Of a stretch of DNA of 64,000 nucleotides, positions 52,464 through 61,588 are shown piece after piece. Numbering within the stretch: position 1 is the stretch's first letter; each line of letters opens with the position of its first letter. The stretch lies in NCBI GenBank assembly GCA_963931655.1, contig OZ007036.1, positions 1,364,001-1,428,000 on the forward strand. Direction: 5' to 3'. Below the pieces are notes generated by a model. The model did not search any database. It was not told the DNA's origin and worked only from the letters and a program-made list of their open reading frames with translations. This stretch comes from Butyricicoccus_B sp017886875 (lineage in GTDB: Bacteria; Bacillota; Clostridia; Oscillospirales; Butyricicoccaceae). The translations under genes were made by a program, and so were the position numbers.

Positions 52464-53366
52464 ATGGGCGATATTTTTGGATTTCTCATTGTAAGACCTC
52501 TTGGTATACTGCTTAATATTATTTATAATGCAGTAGGCTCTTATGGTCTTGCGGTTATTTTATTTGCATTACTTGTAAAAATTATTATCTTACCTATTGC
52601 TTACCATGGTAAAAAGGGTATGTTGCGTATGAGCAAGCTTCAAGGTCAAATGCAGCAAATTCAAAAGAAGTATGCAAATAACAAAGTTAAAATGAACGAA
52701 GAAATCAGCAAGCTCTATGAAAAGGAAGGCGTAAGCCCTATGTCTGGTTGTCTGCCATCTTTTCTACCGCTGCCGATTATGATGGGACTTTATTATGCTG
52801 TAGTAAAGCCAATGAGCTTTATGATGGGACTTTCGGGTGGTGCTCCAGATACACCAACTGGTGATATTAACCTGTTAGCTCAAAAGGTAGGCATTGAAAT
52901 CACTCAGCAAAATTCTTATACTGTACAAACTGAAATAGCTCAGGCTTGTAATCAGTTTTTCCACAATGGAAAGCTTGACGCTGAAATTGCTTCTCTTTCC
53001 GATAATATTAAAAATCTTTTACAGCCTATGAATTTTGATTTATTTGGTTTAGATTTATCTGTAAAACCTACATTAACCTTGAGTGTTTTACTGCTTATTC
53101 CTATTTTATCTGGTCTTTCTGCGTTTTTATCCTCTTGGATACTTCAAAAAATGCAGAATAATAACAACAATGGTGCAAATGCTCAAATGCAAGGCAGTAT
53201 GAAAACTATAATGTATATTATGCCTCTAATGAGCGTTTATTTTGCGTTCCAGTTCCCAGCTGCTATTGGCATTTACTGGATTGCAAATAATGTTTTCACC
53301 TGTATTCAGGAAATTATTTTGACAAAAATTATTCGTCATAAATATCCTGAAATGGCGAAAAAGTAA
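52464..53366 (+). CDS. yidC: Membrane protein insertase YidC/SpoIIIJ
   Basis: Polytopic insertase of 300 residues. Starts MGDIFGFLIVRPLGILLNII, without the lipoprotein signal seen in Bacillus SpoIIIJ. Helices at about 22-42 (with a Lys, VKIIILP, where the channel's conserved Arg is common), 100-125, and three in the C-terminal third. The cytosolic hairpin KLQGQMQQIQKKYANNKVKMN is the expected coiled coil. 21 bases before jag. Long loop near residues 125-190. Confidence 0.94.
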   Translation: MGDIFGFLIVRPLGILLNIIYNAVGSYGLAVILFALLVKIIILPIAYHGKKGMLRMSKLQGQMQQIQKKYANNKVKMNEEISKLYEKEGVSPMSGCLPSFLPLPIMMGLYYAVVKPMSFMMGLSGGAPDTPTGDINLLAQKVGIEITQQNSYTVQTEIAQACNQFFHNGKLDAEIASLSDNIKNLLQPMNFDLFGLDLSVKPTLTLSVLLLIPILSGLSAFLSSWILQKMQNNNNNGANAQMQGSMKTIMYIMPLMSVYFAFQFPAAIGIYWIANNVFTCIQEIILTKIIRHKYPEMAKK

Positions 53367-53387
53367 CAAAAAGGGGAGGCGTAAATA

Positions 53388-54338
53388 ATGCTAAAAAGCA
53401 TTGAAATGACCGGTGCAACTCGTGATGATGCAATCCAAAAGGCACTTAATACCCTTGGATTAGACCGTGATGATGTATCGGTTGAGGTTCTCGATAATGG
53501 TAAAAGAGGTTTTTTAGGCTTTGGCTCAAGTGATGCTAAAGTAAGAGTTACTTATGAAGTTCCAGATGAAAAGCCAGAAATCAAAGAGCAGCCAATAGAG
53601 CAAACTGAGGTTTTAGAAACTCCTGACATCACTGAGACTAAAGAGGAAAAAGTATCAAATCTTCCTGATTTAAGCGAAATCGCTTTAGATGACCCAAGAA
53701 GAACAACTCCTCATCTGGTAAAAGCTGCTCCAAAAAATCCAGAACCAACAGAAAAAATAGAAAAACCTCGCAAAGAGCGTTCAGAACGTGAGCCAATCGT
53801 GCCTTATATCACTCCTGTGCCAATGGCTGATGAGCTTATTTCTGAAGATGCTAAACAGGCGGTTAAATTTATTGATGGTTTACTTGAAAAATTAGGTATT
53901 GAAGGTAAGGCTACTGTACTTGATATTAGTGAACCAGACCATGTTAAAATTGATATATCTGGTAAAGATATGGGACAAGTTATTGGTAGACGTGGTGATA
54001 CCTTAGATGCAATTCAATATTTAACTAGCTTGGTTTTAAATCAAAATTCTGATGAGCATTTAAGACTTACTATTGATACAGAAAATTATCGTGCTAAACG
54101 TGCAGAAAGTCTTGAACGTTTGGCAAGAAAAATGGCGGTTAAGGTTTGTAAGTACCATAGAGCTATGACTCTTGAGCCTATGAACCCTTATGAACGTCGT
54201 ATTATTCATGCATCACTGCAAAACTTTAGAGGTGTTACAACTCATTCAACTGGTACTGAGCCAGCAAGAAGGGTTGTAATTTCTCCAGATGGTTCAGCTC
54301 GTCCACCAAGACGTGGCTTCCAGCCAAGAAAAAAGTAA
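53388..54338 (+). CDS. jag: RNA-binding protein Jag (KhpB)
   Basis: 316-residue RNA-binding protein, coupled to YidC in Firmicutes. Seen: Jag N-terminal domain with LGLDRDDVSVEVLDNGKRGFLGFG (1-60), acidic linker, KH domain with VIGRRGDTLDAIQ at about 200-225, and R3H with YERRIIHASLQ and a C-terminal basic tail. Acts with KhpA on small RNAs and cell-division control in other species. GGGGAGGCG precedes the ATG, and a terminator follows. Confidence 0.95.
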   Translation: MLKSIEMTGATRDDAIQKALNTLGLDRDDVSVEVLDNGKRGFLGFGSSDAKVRVTYEVPDEKPEIKEQPIEQTEVLETPDITETKEEKVSNLPDLSEIALDDPRRTTPHLVKAAPKNPEPTEKIEKPRKERSEREPIVPYITPVPMADELISEDAKQAVKFIDGLLEKLGIEGKATVLDISEPDHVKIDISGKDMGQVIGRRGDTLDAIQYLTSLVLNQNSDEHLRLTIDTENYRAKRAESLERLARKMAVKVCKYHRAMTLEPMNPYERRIIHASLQNFRGVTTHSTGTEPARRVVISPDGSARPPRRGFQPRKK

Positions 54339-54352
54339 TATAAATTTGAGTT

Positions 54353-54390
54353 TACGGGCGGGCTAAATAAAAAAGCCTGTCCGTATTTTT
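54353..54390 (+). terminator. Terminator after jag
   Basis: TACGGGCGGGCT and AGCCTGTCCGTA pair over 12 positions with two G-U pairs, nine-base A-rich loop, then five T. Confidence 0.85.
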
Positions 54391-54414
54391 ATTTATTAGA
54401 AAGGAAGAAATGCA

Positions 54415-55773
54415 ATGGATACAATCGCTGCTATTGCCACTGCAACTGGTGGTGCAATCGGTATAATAAGATTGTCTGGTGATATGGCTGTAAATGCGGT
54501 AAATAATATATTTAAACCAATAAATAAAAAACAGTTTTCAGATATGCCATCAAGAATGCTTGTATATGGCAATCTTTATGATAGATTTGGTAATATGTTA
54601 GATAGCTGTATGGCTGTGCATTTTGACTCAGATAAAACATACACAGGTGAACAAATGGCAGAACTTCAACTGCATGGCTCACCAGCGGTATTAAGTGAAG
54701 CTCTTTCTGCATTGTTTGAGCAGGGTGTAAGACAAGCTGATGCGGGTGAATTTACCAGACGAGCGTTTTTAAACGGTAAAATGAACCTTATGCAGGCGGA
54801 AGCAGTTTCTGACCTTATAGCAGCTCATACACTTGAGTCAGCACACAATGCAGTAGGTCAAATATCAGGCACTATAGCGAATGGTATGGACGAGTTAAGA
54901 CAAAAACTGATTGGTGTGTCTGCACATTTTCTTGCGGTTGTAGATTATCCAGATGAAGATATAGACCCATTTTTCCAAAGTGAATTGAAAAACACTTTAA
55001 CTTATGCAGAAAATAAACTTCATAAGCTTAGAATATCTTATGAACAAGGAAGAATACTGCGTGAAGGTTTACCTTGTGCTATTGTAGGTAGACCAAACGT
55101 TGGAAAATCAACTCTATTAAATGCACTTGTAGGCTTTGAACGTGCTATTGTTACTGATATTGCAGGCACAACAAGAGACACCATAGAAGAAGTTATTAGA
55201 ATAGGTTCATTAACACTTAGATTACAAGATACAGCAGGTATTAGAGAAAGTGAAGATATAGTTGAGCAAATAGGCGTAGAACGTGCTAAAAAGGCTGTAG
55301 ATGAAGCAGAACTTGTACTTGCGGTAGTTGATGGAAGTACAGAACTTACCAAGCAGGATATAAATGCACTTGATAAGGCAAAAGCTGCTAAATTAGCAAT
55401 TCTTGTAATAAATAAAAGTGACAAAGGATTGGCTAAACAAAATGTTTATGAAGGTTTTGAACATATAGTAGAAATAAGTGCAAAACAGGGTGAAGGTATA
55501 GACAAGTTAAGAGATAAAATTTTAAGCGTTACAGGTATGAATAATGTTGTATTTGATGGTGGCGTTATAACGAATGCTAGACAAGCAGATGCACTAAATA
55601 GAGCAGAAATTGCATGTCGTCAGGCAAGAAATGCAGCAGAATTTGGTATGACACCTGATGCAATATTACAAGATGTAGAGTCTGCTATTTCTGCCCTTGG
55701 AGAGCTTACAGGTCAGAGTGTTAGAGATGATATAATTCAGGATATTTTCAGTAGATTTTGTGTAGGTAAATAA
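54415..55773 (+). CDS. mnmE: tRNA modification GTPase MnmE
   Basis: With MnmG installs the cmnm5 group on wobble uridine 34. 452 residues. Seen: N-terminal tetrahydrofolate domain MDTIAAIATATGGAIGIIRLSG, helical part with FLNGKMNLMQAEAVSDLIAAHT, GTPase G1 GRPNVGKSTLLNAL, G2 TTRDTIEE, G3 DTAGIR, G4 NKSD, and C-terminal FCVGK with the essential Cys. All intact. AAAGGAAGAAATGCA precedes it. Confidence 0.98.
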   Translation: MDTIAAIATATGGAIGIIRLSGDMAVNAVNNIFKPINKKQFSDMPSRMLVYGNLYDRFGNMLDSCMAVHFDSDKTYTGEQMAELQLHGSPAVLSEALSALFEQGVRQADAGEFTRRAFLNGKMNLMQAEAVSDLIAAHTLESAHNAVGQISGTIANGMDELRQKLIGVSAHFLAVVDYPDEDIDPFFQSELKNTLTYAENKLHKLRISYEQGRILREGLPCAIVGRPNVGKSTLLNALVGFERAIVTDIAGTTRDTIEEVIRIGSLTLRLQDTAGIRESEDIVEQIGVERAKKAVDEAELVLAVVDGSTELTKQDINALDKAKAAKLAILVINKSDKGLAKQNVYEGFEHIVEISAKQGEGIDKLRDKILSVTGMNNVVFDGGVITNARQADALNRAEIACRQARNAAEFGMTPDAILQDVESAISALGELTGQSVRDDIIQDIFSRFCVGK

Positions 55774-56046
55774 TAACCCTATATATCGTGTTTTTTAAAA
55801 AAACAGACCACACAATTTTGAGTATTTAATAAAATTACGTTAATATACTAAAATATTTAGAAACATATGTTCTGTGCATAAAGTTGTTGAAAAGATGTTG
55901 ATTAAAAAATAAAAATTATACTAAATGTAATAAAAATATGAAATTATACAAAAATAAAAAATTTTACTCAGAGTTATACAATGTATGCACAGAGTTATCA
56001 ACAATTTGTATAAATAAAAAAATTATAAAAAGGGAGGTTTGCATTT
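55774..56046. promoter_or_regulatory. AT-rich mnmE-mnmG gap with DnaA-box-like sites
   Basis: The 273-base gap is almost entirely A/T. It holds TGTGCATAA (55873-55881, a perfect TTATNCACA box on minus), GTATGCACA (55983-55991) and TTATCAACA (55995-56003), each one mismatch off. No hairpin with T tract and no small gene was seen. mnmG starts after GGGAGG. Confidence 0.5.
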
Positions 56047-57921
56047 ATGTCATTTGAAGCAGGAAGTTTTGATATTGTGGTTATTGGTGCAGGTCATGCA
56101 GGAATAGAAGCAGCTCTTGCTGGTGCTAGACTTGGACTTAAAGTAGGCTGTTTTTCTATCAATATAGATAGTATAGGTAATATGCCTTGTAACCCTGCAA
56201 TCGGTGGTACTGCTAAAGGTCATTTAGTGCGTGAGATAGATGCGTTAGGTGGTGAAATGGCTAAAGCTGCCGATGCATCTTGTATACAGTATAGAATGTT
56301 AAATCGTGGCAAAGGTCCAGCCGTTCATTCGCTTAGAGCTCAAGCAGATAGATTTGCTTATCGTAAGTATATGAAATGGGTTTTAGAAACCACACCGAAT
56401 TTAAATGTAAAACAAGCTGAGATAACTAAAATCCATGTAGAGCATAATAAGGTAACAGCAGTAGAAACACCAACAGGTGCAATATATAAGTGTAGAGCAG
56501 CTATTATTTGTTCAGGCACATATTTGGGTGGACGTATAATTATAGGCGACCATATTCATGATGGTGGCCCAGATGGTATGTTTGCAGCGACTAAATTAAC
56601 CAGTTGTTTAAAACAATTAGGGCTAAATTTAATGCGTTTTAAAACAGGTACACCACCAAGAATTGATAAAAGAACTATTGATTTTACTGAGCTTGAAGTC
56701 CAAGAGGGTGAAGATGAAATTATACCTTTCTCTTTTGAAACTGAAAAAGCCCCACAAAATCAAGTTGTATGTCATTTAACTTATACAAATGAGCAAACAC
56801 ACAAGGTTATACGTGATAATCTCTCAGAGTCTCCACTTTATTCAGGTAAAATTGATGGTATAGGTCCTAGATATTGCCCATCTATTGAAGATAAAGTGGT
56901 TAGATTTTCTGAAAAACCAAGACATCAACTTTTTGTTGAGCCTATGGGACTTGATACAGAAGAAATGTATTTACAAGGTTTTTCTTCATCTATGCCTGAG
57001 CGTGTACAGCTTGAAATGCTGCACACTTTAAAAGGTTTTGAAAAAGCTGAAATGATGCGTCCAGCTTATGCAATAGAATATGACTGTATAGACCCTACAG
57101 AGTTACTTCCAACATTGGAAACTAAAAAGATTTCTGGTCTTTATGGTGCAGGTCAATTTAATGGTTCATCAGGTTATGAGGAGGCAGCGGCACAAGGTCT
57201 AGTTGCTGGTATAAATGCTGCTCTAAAATGCAAGGGTGAAGAACCTATGATATTAGATAGAGCAGATGGATATATAGGTACATTAGTAGATGACCTTGTT
57301 ACACGTGGAACACAAGAGCCTTATAGAATGATGACATCTCGTTCAGAATATCGTTTACTTTTAAGACAGGATAATGCAGATGAAAGACTTGTTAAAATCG
57401 GTGCTAGAGTAGGTTTAAATTCAGCCGAAAGACTGGCAAAAACCGAGCAGAAATATAAAACTGTTGCACAAGAGATGGAAAGACTAGAAAAAGTAACTGT
57501 TTCACCAAGTGATGAGATGCAAGAATTTTTAAAATCAAATAATTCTACTCCACTTAAATCAGGTTGTAAACTTGCTGATTTATTAAGACGACCTGAAATT
57601 GGTTATGAAATGCTTGCTCCATTTGATAAAGACCGTCCAGAACTTCCAGCGGTTATTCGTGAGCAAGTGGAAATTAGAATAAAATATGATGGCTATATTA
57701 AACGTCAATTACATGATGTAGAGCAGTTTAGAAAGATGGAAAGCCGACCACTTCCAAATGATATAAATTATGAAAATGTGCCTTCACTTAGATTAGAAGC
57801 AAGACAAAAGTTATCTAAAATTCGTCCTGTAAATCTAGGTCAAGCGGGTAGAATTTCTGGTGTATCTCCAGCAGACCTTACTGCACTTATGATATATTTG
57901 GAAACAGGAGGGGACAAATAA
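56047..57921 (+). CDS. mnmG: tRNA uridine-5-carboxymethylaminomethyl modification enzyme MnmG (GidA)
   Basis: FAD-binding partner of MnmE, 624 residues. Seen: Rossmann FDIVVIGAGHAGIEAALAG, the MPCNPAIGGTAKGHLVREIDALGG loop with Cys used for catalysis, GTYLGGRIIIGDH, and C-terminal helical domain with GYIKRQ. Complete. It overlaps rsmG by one base. GGGAGGTTT supports the ATG. Confidence 0.98.
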   Translation: MSFEAGSFDIVVIGAGHAGIEAALAGARLGLKVGCFSINIDSIGNMPCNPAIGGTAKGHLVREIDALGGEMAKAADASCIQYRMLNRGKGPAVHSLRAQADRFAYRKYMKWVLETTPNLNVKQAEITKIHVEHNKVTAVETPTGAIYKCRAAIICSGTYLGGRIIIGDHIHDGGPDGMFAATKLTSCLKQLGLNLMRFKTGTPPRIDKRTIDFTELEVQEGEDEIIPFSFETEKAPQNQVVCHLTYTNEQTHKVIRDNLSESPLYSGKIDGIGPRYCPSIEDKVVRFSEKPRHQLFVEPMGLDTEEMYLQGFSSSMPERVQLEMLHTLKGFEKAEMMRPAYAIEYDCIDPTELLPTLETKKISGLYGAGQFNGSSGYEEAAAQGLVAGINAALKCKGEEPMILDRADGYIGTLVDDLVTRGTQEPYRMMTSRSEYRLLLRQDNADERLVKIGARVGLNSAERLAKTEQKYKTVAQEMERLEKVTVSPSDEMQEFLKSNNSTPLKSGCKLADLLRRPEIGYEMLAPFDKDRPELPAVIREQVEIRIKYDGYIKRQLHDVEQFRKMESRPLPNDINYENVPSLRLEARQKLSKIRPVNLGQAGRISGVSPADLTALMIYLETGGDK

Positions 57922-58628
57922 TGACAGAAAGAGAACTTTTAATCAAAGGTTTAGAGCAAATTTGTCCTGAAGTTTATTCACAAACTGTTGATAACTTTCT
58001 TAAATTCTCAGATATGCTGCTTGAGAAAAATAAGGTTATGAATTTAACCGCTATAACTGAACCAATGGAAGTTATTTCTCGACATTTCCTTGATTGTGCC
58101 ATGATTGCACCAGATATAATTTCCGAGGAAAAGGTCATAGATATTGGAACTGGTGCAGGCTTTCCAGGGTTGCCATTGGCGATTTTATGCCAAGATACTG
58201 AGTTTGTGCTTATTGATGCCCTTAGAAAGCGTATAGATTTTTTAAATGAAGTTATATCTCAGTTAGGGCTTAAAAATGTAACTGCTATACATGCAAGAGC
58301 AGAAGAATTAAAAGAACGTCAAAGTTTTTCGGCTGCTGTATCAAGAGCAGTTGCAGATTTATCTGTGCTTAGTGAACTCACTTTACCACTTGTAAAAGTA
58401 GGGGGTAAGTTTATAGCAATGAAAGCACAAGATTGTCAAGATGAAGTTATAAAGGCTACAAAGGCGATTGAAATTTTAGGTGGTGCAAAACCTATAATTA
58501 AAACTTATACAGTTATAGAAAGTGATATTGTTCGTGCAAAAGTGGAAATTAACAAGATAAAAGATACTCCTTCCAAGTATCCACGCAGATTTGCAAAGAT
58601 AAGTGCAGCACCACTGGGCGGGAAATAA
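57921..58628 (+). CDS. rsmG: 16S rRNA m7G527 methyltransferase RsmG (GidB)
   Basis: S-adenosylmethionine-dependent enzyme that methylates G527 of 16S rRNA; loss gives mild streptomycin resistance. 235 residues. Seen: LEKNKVMNLTAI near the N-terminus, VIDIGTGAGFPGLPLAI as the SAM motif, EFVLIDALRKRIDFL, and VSRAVADL with the catalytic region. Starts one base inside the mnmG stop. Terminator after. Confidence 0.97.
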   Translation: MTERELLIKGLEQICPEVYSQTVDNFLKFSDMLLEKNKVMNLTAITEPMEVISRHFLDCAMIAPDIISEEKVIDIGTGAGFPGLPLAILCQDTEFVLIDALRKRIDFLNEVISQLGLKNVTAIHARAEELKERQSFSAAVSRAVADLSVLSELTLPLVKVGGKFIAMKAQDCQDEVIKATKAIEILGGAKPIIKTYTVIESDIVRAKVEINKIKDTPSKYPRRFAKISAAPLGGK

Positions 58629-58637
58629 GCAATTTAT

Positions 58638-58670
58638 AACCCTTAGTAATAAGATTACTAAGGGTTATTT
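58638..58670 (+). terminator. Terminator after rsmG
   Basis: AACCCTTAGTAAT and ATTACTAAGGGTT form a perfect 13-base stem with an AAG loop, then TATTTTTTAT. Confidence 0.92.
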
Positions 58671-58831
58671 TTTATCGGAAAATATGTGGAAATATATATT
58701 TCAAAGTAAAAGCTGTCGAATTTGCAAGGGGAAATAATAATCATGCGGTCGATTTCACTTTACTTTTTGACAAAAAATGGTAGTCTATTAGCAGCAGGCA
58801 TTTTGCCGAGTAAAAAAAAGGAGGAAGTTAA

Positions 58832-59653
58832 ATGACACCGGTGTTAAACATTAGAAATGCAAACAATGAAAGACAGTTAAGGCGAATAAAACTGTCAATG
58901 ATTGCAAGAAACCCAAACCAGCCGAGAAAATACTTTGAGCCAGAAGCTATAACTCAGCTTGCTGAGTCTATAAGGCAATATGGAGTATTAAATCCGCTGA
59001 CTGTTAGAAAAACAGGTGAAGGGTTTGAGCTTATCGCAGGTGAAAGGCGTCTAAGAGCAGCAAGACAAGCGGGACTGCTTGAAGTACCATGTATAGTAAT
59101 GAGTGCAACGGAGGAGGATTCATCAGCACTTGCACTTGTTGAAAATCTTCAAAGGCGAGATTTAGATTTTTTTGAAGAAGCATGGGGTTTTAAAAAACTT
59201 ATTGATACTTTTGGACTTACGCAGGAGGAGGCAGCTAAAAAAGTAGGTAAAACACAAAGTGCTATTGCAAATAAGTTAAGACTGCTAAAATTATCTCAAA
59301 AAAATATTGATTTAATAAGAAATGGCCATTTAACAGAACGACATGCAAGAGCACTTTTAAGAATTGCAGATGAAAATAAACGTATGCAAGCAACAGCTTA
59401 TATTATTGAGCATGAATTAAATGTAAGTAAAACCGAACAATATATAGATAAGTTGTTAGCTGAACCAGCAGAGGATAAATCTAAAAATGTTTTAAGGCTT
59501 ATAAAAGATGTAAGGTTCTTTTTAAATACTGTTGATAAAGCAATAGATGTTATGAAAGAATCAGGTGTACAGGCGAAAGTTGAGAGAGAGGATAAAGACG
59601 ATGGAGTTATGCTTAGAATTTTAATTCCAAATTGTAAAAAGCAAGGTACATAA
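58832..59653 (+). CDS. noc: Nucleoid occlusion protein Noc (ParB family)
   Basis: CTP-dependent DNA-sliding ParB paralogue that keeps division off the nucleoid. 273 residues. Seen: N-terminal basic region, CTP-binding motif with GERRLRAARQAGL, and HTH TQEEAAKKVGKTQSAIANKLRLL; no long C-terminal tail. Distinguished from ParB by its place ahead of parA and by the shorter GERRLR region. AAAGGAGGAAG precedes ATG 58832. The upstream gap (58671-58831) has a TTGACA at 58767 but no clear -10. Confidence 0.88.
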   Translation: MTPVLNIRNANNERQLRRIKLSMIARNPNQPRKYFEPEAITQLAESIRQYGVLNPLTVRKTGEGFELIAGERRLRAARQAGLLEVPCIVMSATEEDSSALALVENLQRRDLDFFEEAWGFKKLIDTFGLTQEEAAKKVGKTQSAIANKLRLLKLSQKNIDLIRNGHLTERHARALLRIADENKRMQATAYIIEHELNVSKTEQYIDKLLAEPAEDKSKNVLRLIKDVRFFLNTVDKAIDVMKESGVQAKVEREDKDDGVMLRILIPNCKKQGT

Positions 59654-59714
59654 AAAGATAAATTGACAATATATATAGATATAAAATTAGATTATGATAG
59701 GGTATGTTTTTTGA

Positions 59715-59763
59715 ACAAGGCTTGTATGTTTCACATGAAACATATGAGTCTTGTATTTTTTTG
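59715..59763 (+). terminator. Terminator-like hairpin containing a parS site
   Basis: ACAAGGCTTGTATGTTTCA pairs with TGAAACATATGAGTCTTGT over 19 positions (three G-U), CA loop, followed by ATTTTTTT. It ends noc. Confidence 0.75.
59727..59742. promoter_or_regulatory. parS: parS centromere-like site
   Basis: TGTTTCACATGAAACA matches the parS consensus TGTTTCACGTGAAACA at 15 of 16 positions; the one change breaks the central CG symmetry only slightly. It lies about 10 kb from oriC, where parS sites usually cluster. Confidence 0.85.
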
Positions 59764-59839
59764 GGGTAATTTGTTGGTAATTGTTTTATAATACATATGG
59801 AAAAACATAGGGTTTTTACTTCATTTTTATTTAATGCTG

Positions 59840-59848
59840 TGATATAAT
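59840..59848 (+). promoter_or_regulatory. Extended -10 promoter for parA-parB
   Basis: TGATATAAT gives TGnTATAAT exactly, about 53 bases before the inferred parA start. No good -35. Confidence 0.5.
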
Positions 59849-59900
59849 ACAGTTTAGACATTGTTAAATTTATTATCTCATTAGGTGGGGGTGACCTTTT

Positions 59901-60680
59901 ATCAAGACAAAAAAACAATGCAAAATTGTCGCACTTATAAATCAAAAAGGCGGCGTTGGTAAAACAACTACTGCAGTAAATCTAGCTGCGGCACTTAAAG
60001 AAAAAGGTCAAAACATTTTGCTTTGCGATTTTGACCCTCAAGGAAATGCAACTTCAGGTTTTGGCATTGACCCAAGAGAGATAGAAATTACAACCTATGA
60101 TTTAGTAATTGCTGAAAAGCCGGATACTAAAAATGCTATTATACATACTGATTGGGTTGATATTCTAGGTTCAAACACCGATTTATCAGGTGCGGAAATA
60201 GACCTTCTGTCTCTTGAACGCAGAGAATATCGTTTGCGTGATGTGCTTGAACAGGTTAAATCAGATTATGATTATATATTAATTGATTGTCCTCCATCAC
60301 TTGGTATTTTAACGCTTGAATGTTTATGTGCAGCAGATAGCTTTTTAGTGCCTATGCAAACCGAATATTATGCACTTGAAGGATTAAGTCAACTTATGGC
60401 TACAGTAAGAAGTGTACAAAAGGGACTAAATAAAAATATTCGCATGGAAGGTATTTTACTGACCATGTATGATGGCAGAACAAACCTTGCAGTTCAGGTT
60501 GTAGAAGAAGTTAAAAAGCATTTTGGTGAACGTGTATATTCTACTGTTATTCCAAGAAATGTAAGGCTTTCAGAAGCTCCAAGTCATGGTCAGCCTATAA
60601 CAACTTATGACAAACTATGTCGTGGTGCAGAAGCTTATATTTCAATGGCAGAGGAGTTTTTAAAGAAAAACATAAACTAG
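59901..60680 (+). CDS. parA: Chromosome-partition ATPase ParA/Soj, unusual start
   Basis: Deviant-Walker-A ATPase that moves the origin with ParB; also regulates DnaA. Frame runs from an in-frame stop at 59892, so at most 261 codons. Seen: KIVALINQKGGVGKTTTAVNLA (P-loop), LCDFDPQGNATSGFG, LIDCPPSLGILTLE and VIPRNVRLSEAPSHGQPI. There is no ATG, GTG or TTG in frame before the P-loop; ATG 60018 would lose it. ATC 59901 is six bases after GGTGGGGGTGA and gives 259 residues, hence chosen. An A7 run (59909-59915) could instead hide a one-base indel. Confidence 0.85.
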   Translation: MKTKKQCKIVALINQKGGVGKTTTAVNLAAALKEKGQNILLCDFDPQGNATSGFGIDPREIEITTYDLVIAEKPDTKNAIIHTDWVDILGSNTDLSGAEIDLLSLERREYRLRDVLEQVKSDYDYILIDCPPSLGILTLECLCAADSFLVPMQTEYYALEGLSQLMATVRSVQKGLNKNIRMEGILLTMYDGRTNLAVQVVEEVKKHFGERVYSTVIPRNVRLSEAPSHGQPITTYDKLCRGAEAYISMAEEFLKKNIN

Positions 60681-60695
60681 GAGGCAGGGAAATTC

Positions 60696-61574
60696 GTGGC
60701 AAGAACCAATAAAGGTGGCTTGGGAAAGGGATTTGGAGCTTTACTAGGTGAGAGCCTAAGAGAAGATACTCAAAATAATACAGGGATTTCTACACTGTCT
60801 ATGGCACTTGTAGAGCCAAACCCAGAGCAGCCAAGAAAAGTTTTCGACCCAGAAGGAATGGAAGCTTTAAAAAAATCCATTTCTACTCATGGTATAATAA
60901 CACCAATAACTGTAAGAACTGCACAAAATGGTTATTATCAAATTATTGCAGGTGAACGCCGTTGGCGAGCTGCTAGAAGTATAGGGCTTACTGAAATACC
61001 AGCTTTTATAATAGAAGCAGACGACCAAAAGGTTATGGAGCTTGCACTAATAGAAAATTTACAGCGTGAAGACCTTAATCCAATAGAAGAAGCTAAAGGA
61101 TATAATACACTTATTAAACAATTCAATTTAACTCAAGAGCAAGTGGCGGAACGTGTAGGTAAATCACGCCCAAGTATTGCAAATGCTCTTAGACTGCTTG
61201 CACTTCCTGAAGAAGCACAAACAATGGTTGCTTCAGGTGGTATAACAGCCGGTCATGCAAGAGCTATTTTAGCTATTCAAGATGAAGAAAAACGTCTTCA
61301 GTCAATAGAAAAAATGTCTACTATGACGGTTAGACAGGCAGAAAAATATGCAAAAGATATAAACAAAACCAATGAAATTGAAGTCTCAAATACTCCAGTT
61401 AAACCTGTCTTTGAAGTGGATTATTTAAGCGAAGTTTCAAGAGAGCTTGAAAATAATCTAGGAAGAAGAGTTCAAATAGAGCAAAGTAAAAAAAGTGGTT
61501 TAATAAAGCTTGAGTTTTATAATCAAGATGACCTTGAACGACTTGCAACAGCTCTTAAAGAATTAAAAATTTAA
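60696..61574 (+). CDS. parB: Chromosome-partition protein ParB/Spo0J
   Basis: CTP-dependent parS-binding clamp, 292 residues from GTG 60696 (TAGGAGGCAGGGAAATTC upstream). Seen: N-terminal KGGLGKGFGALLGE (ParA-stimulating), NPEQPRKVFDPEGMEALKKSI, CTP-site GERRWRAARSIGLTEIPAF, HTH LTQEQVAERVGKSRPSIAN, dimerisation C-terminus. 15 bases after parA, same operon. Confidence 0.97.
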   Translation: MARTNKGGLGKGFGALLGESLREDTQNNTGISTLSMALVEPNPEQPRKVFDPEGMEALKKSISTHGIITPITVRTAQNGYYQIIAGERRWRAARSIGLTEIPAFIIEADDQKVMELALIENLQREDLNPIEEAKGYNTLIKQFNLTQEQVAERVGKSRPSIANALRLLALPEEAQTMVASGGITAGHARAILAIQDEEKRLQSIEKMSTMTVRQAEKYAKDINKTNEIEVSNTPVKPVFEVDYLSEVSRELENNLGRRVQIEQSKKSGLIKLEFYNQDDLERLATALKELKI

Positions 61575-61588
61575 TTTTGGAGGAAGGC

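Noticed and set aside
60018..60680. parA start at ATG 60018
   Set aside because: It would remove the conserved P-loop, which is plainly encoded upstream in frame.
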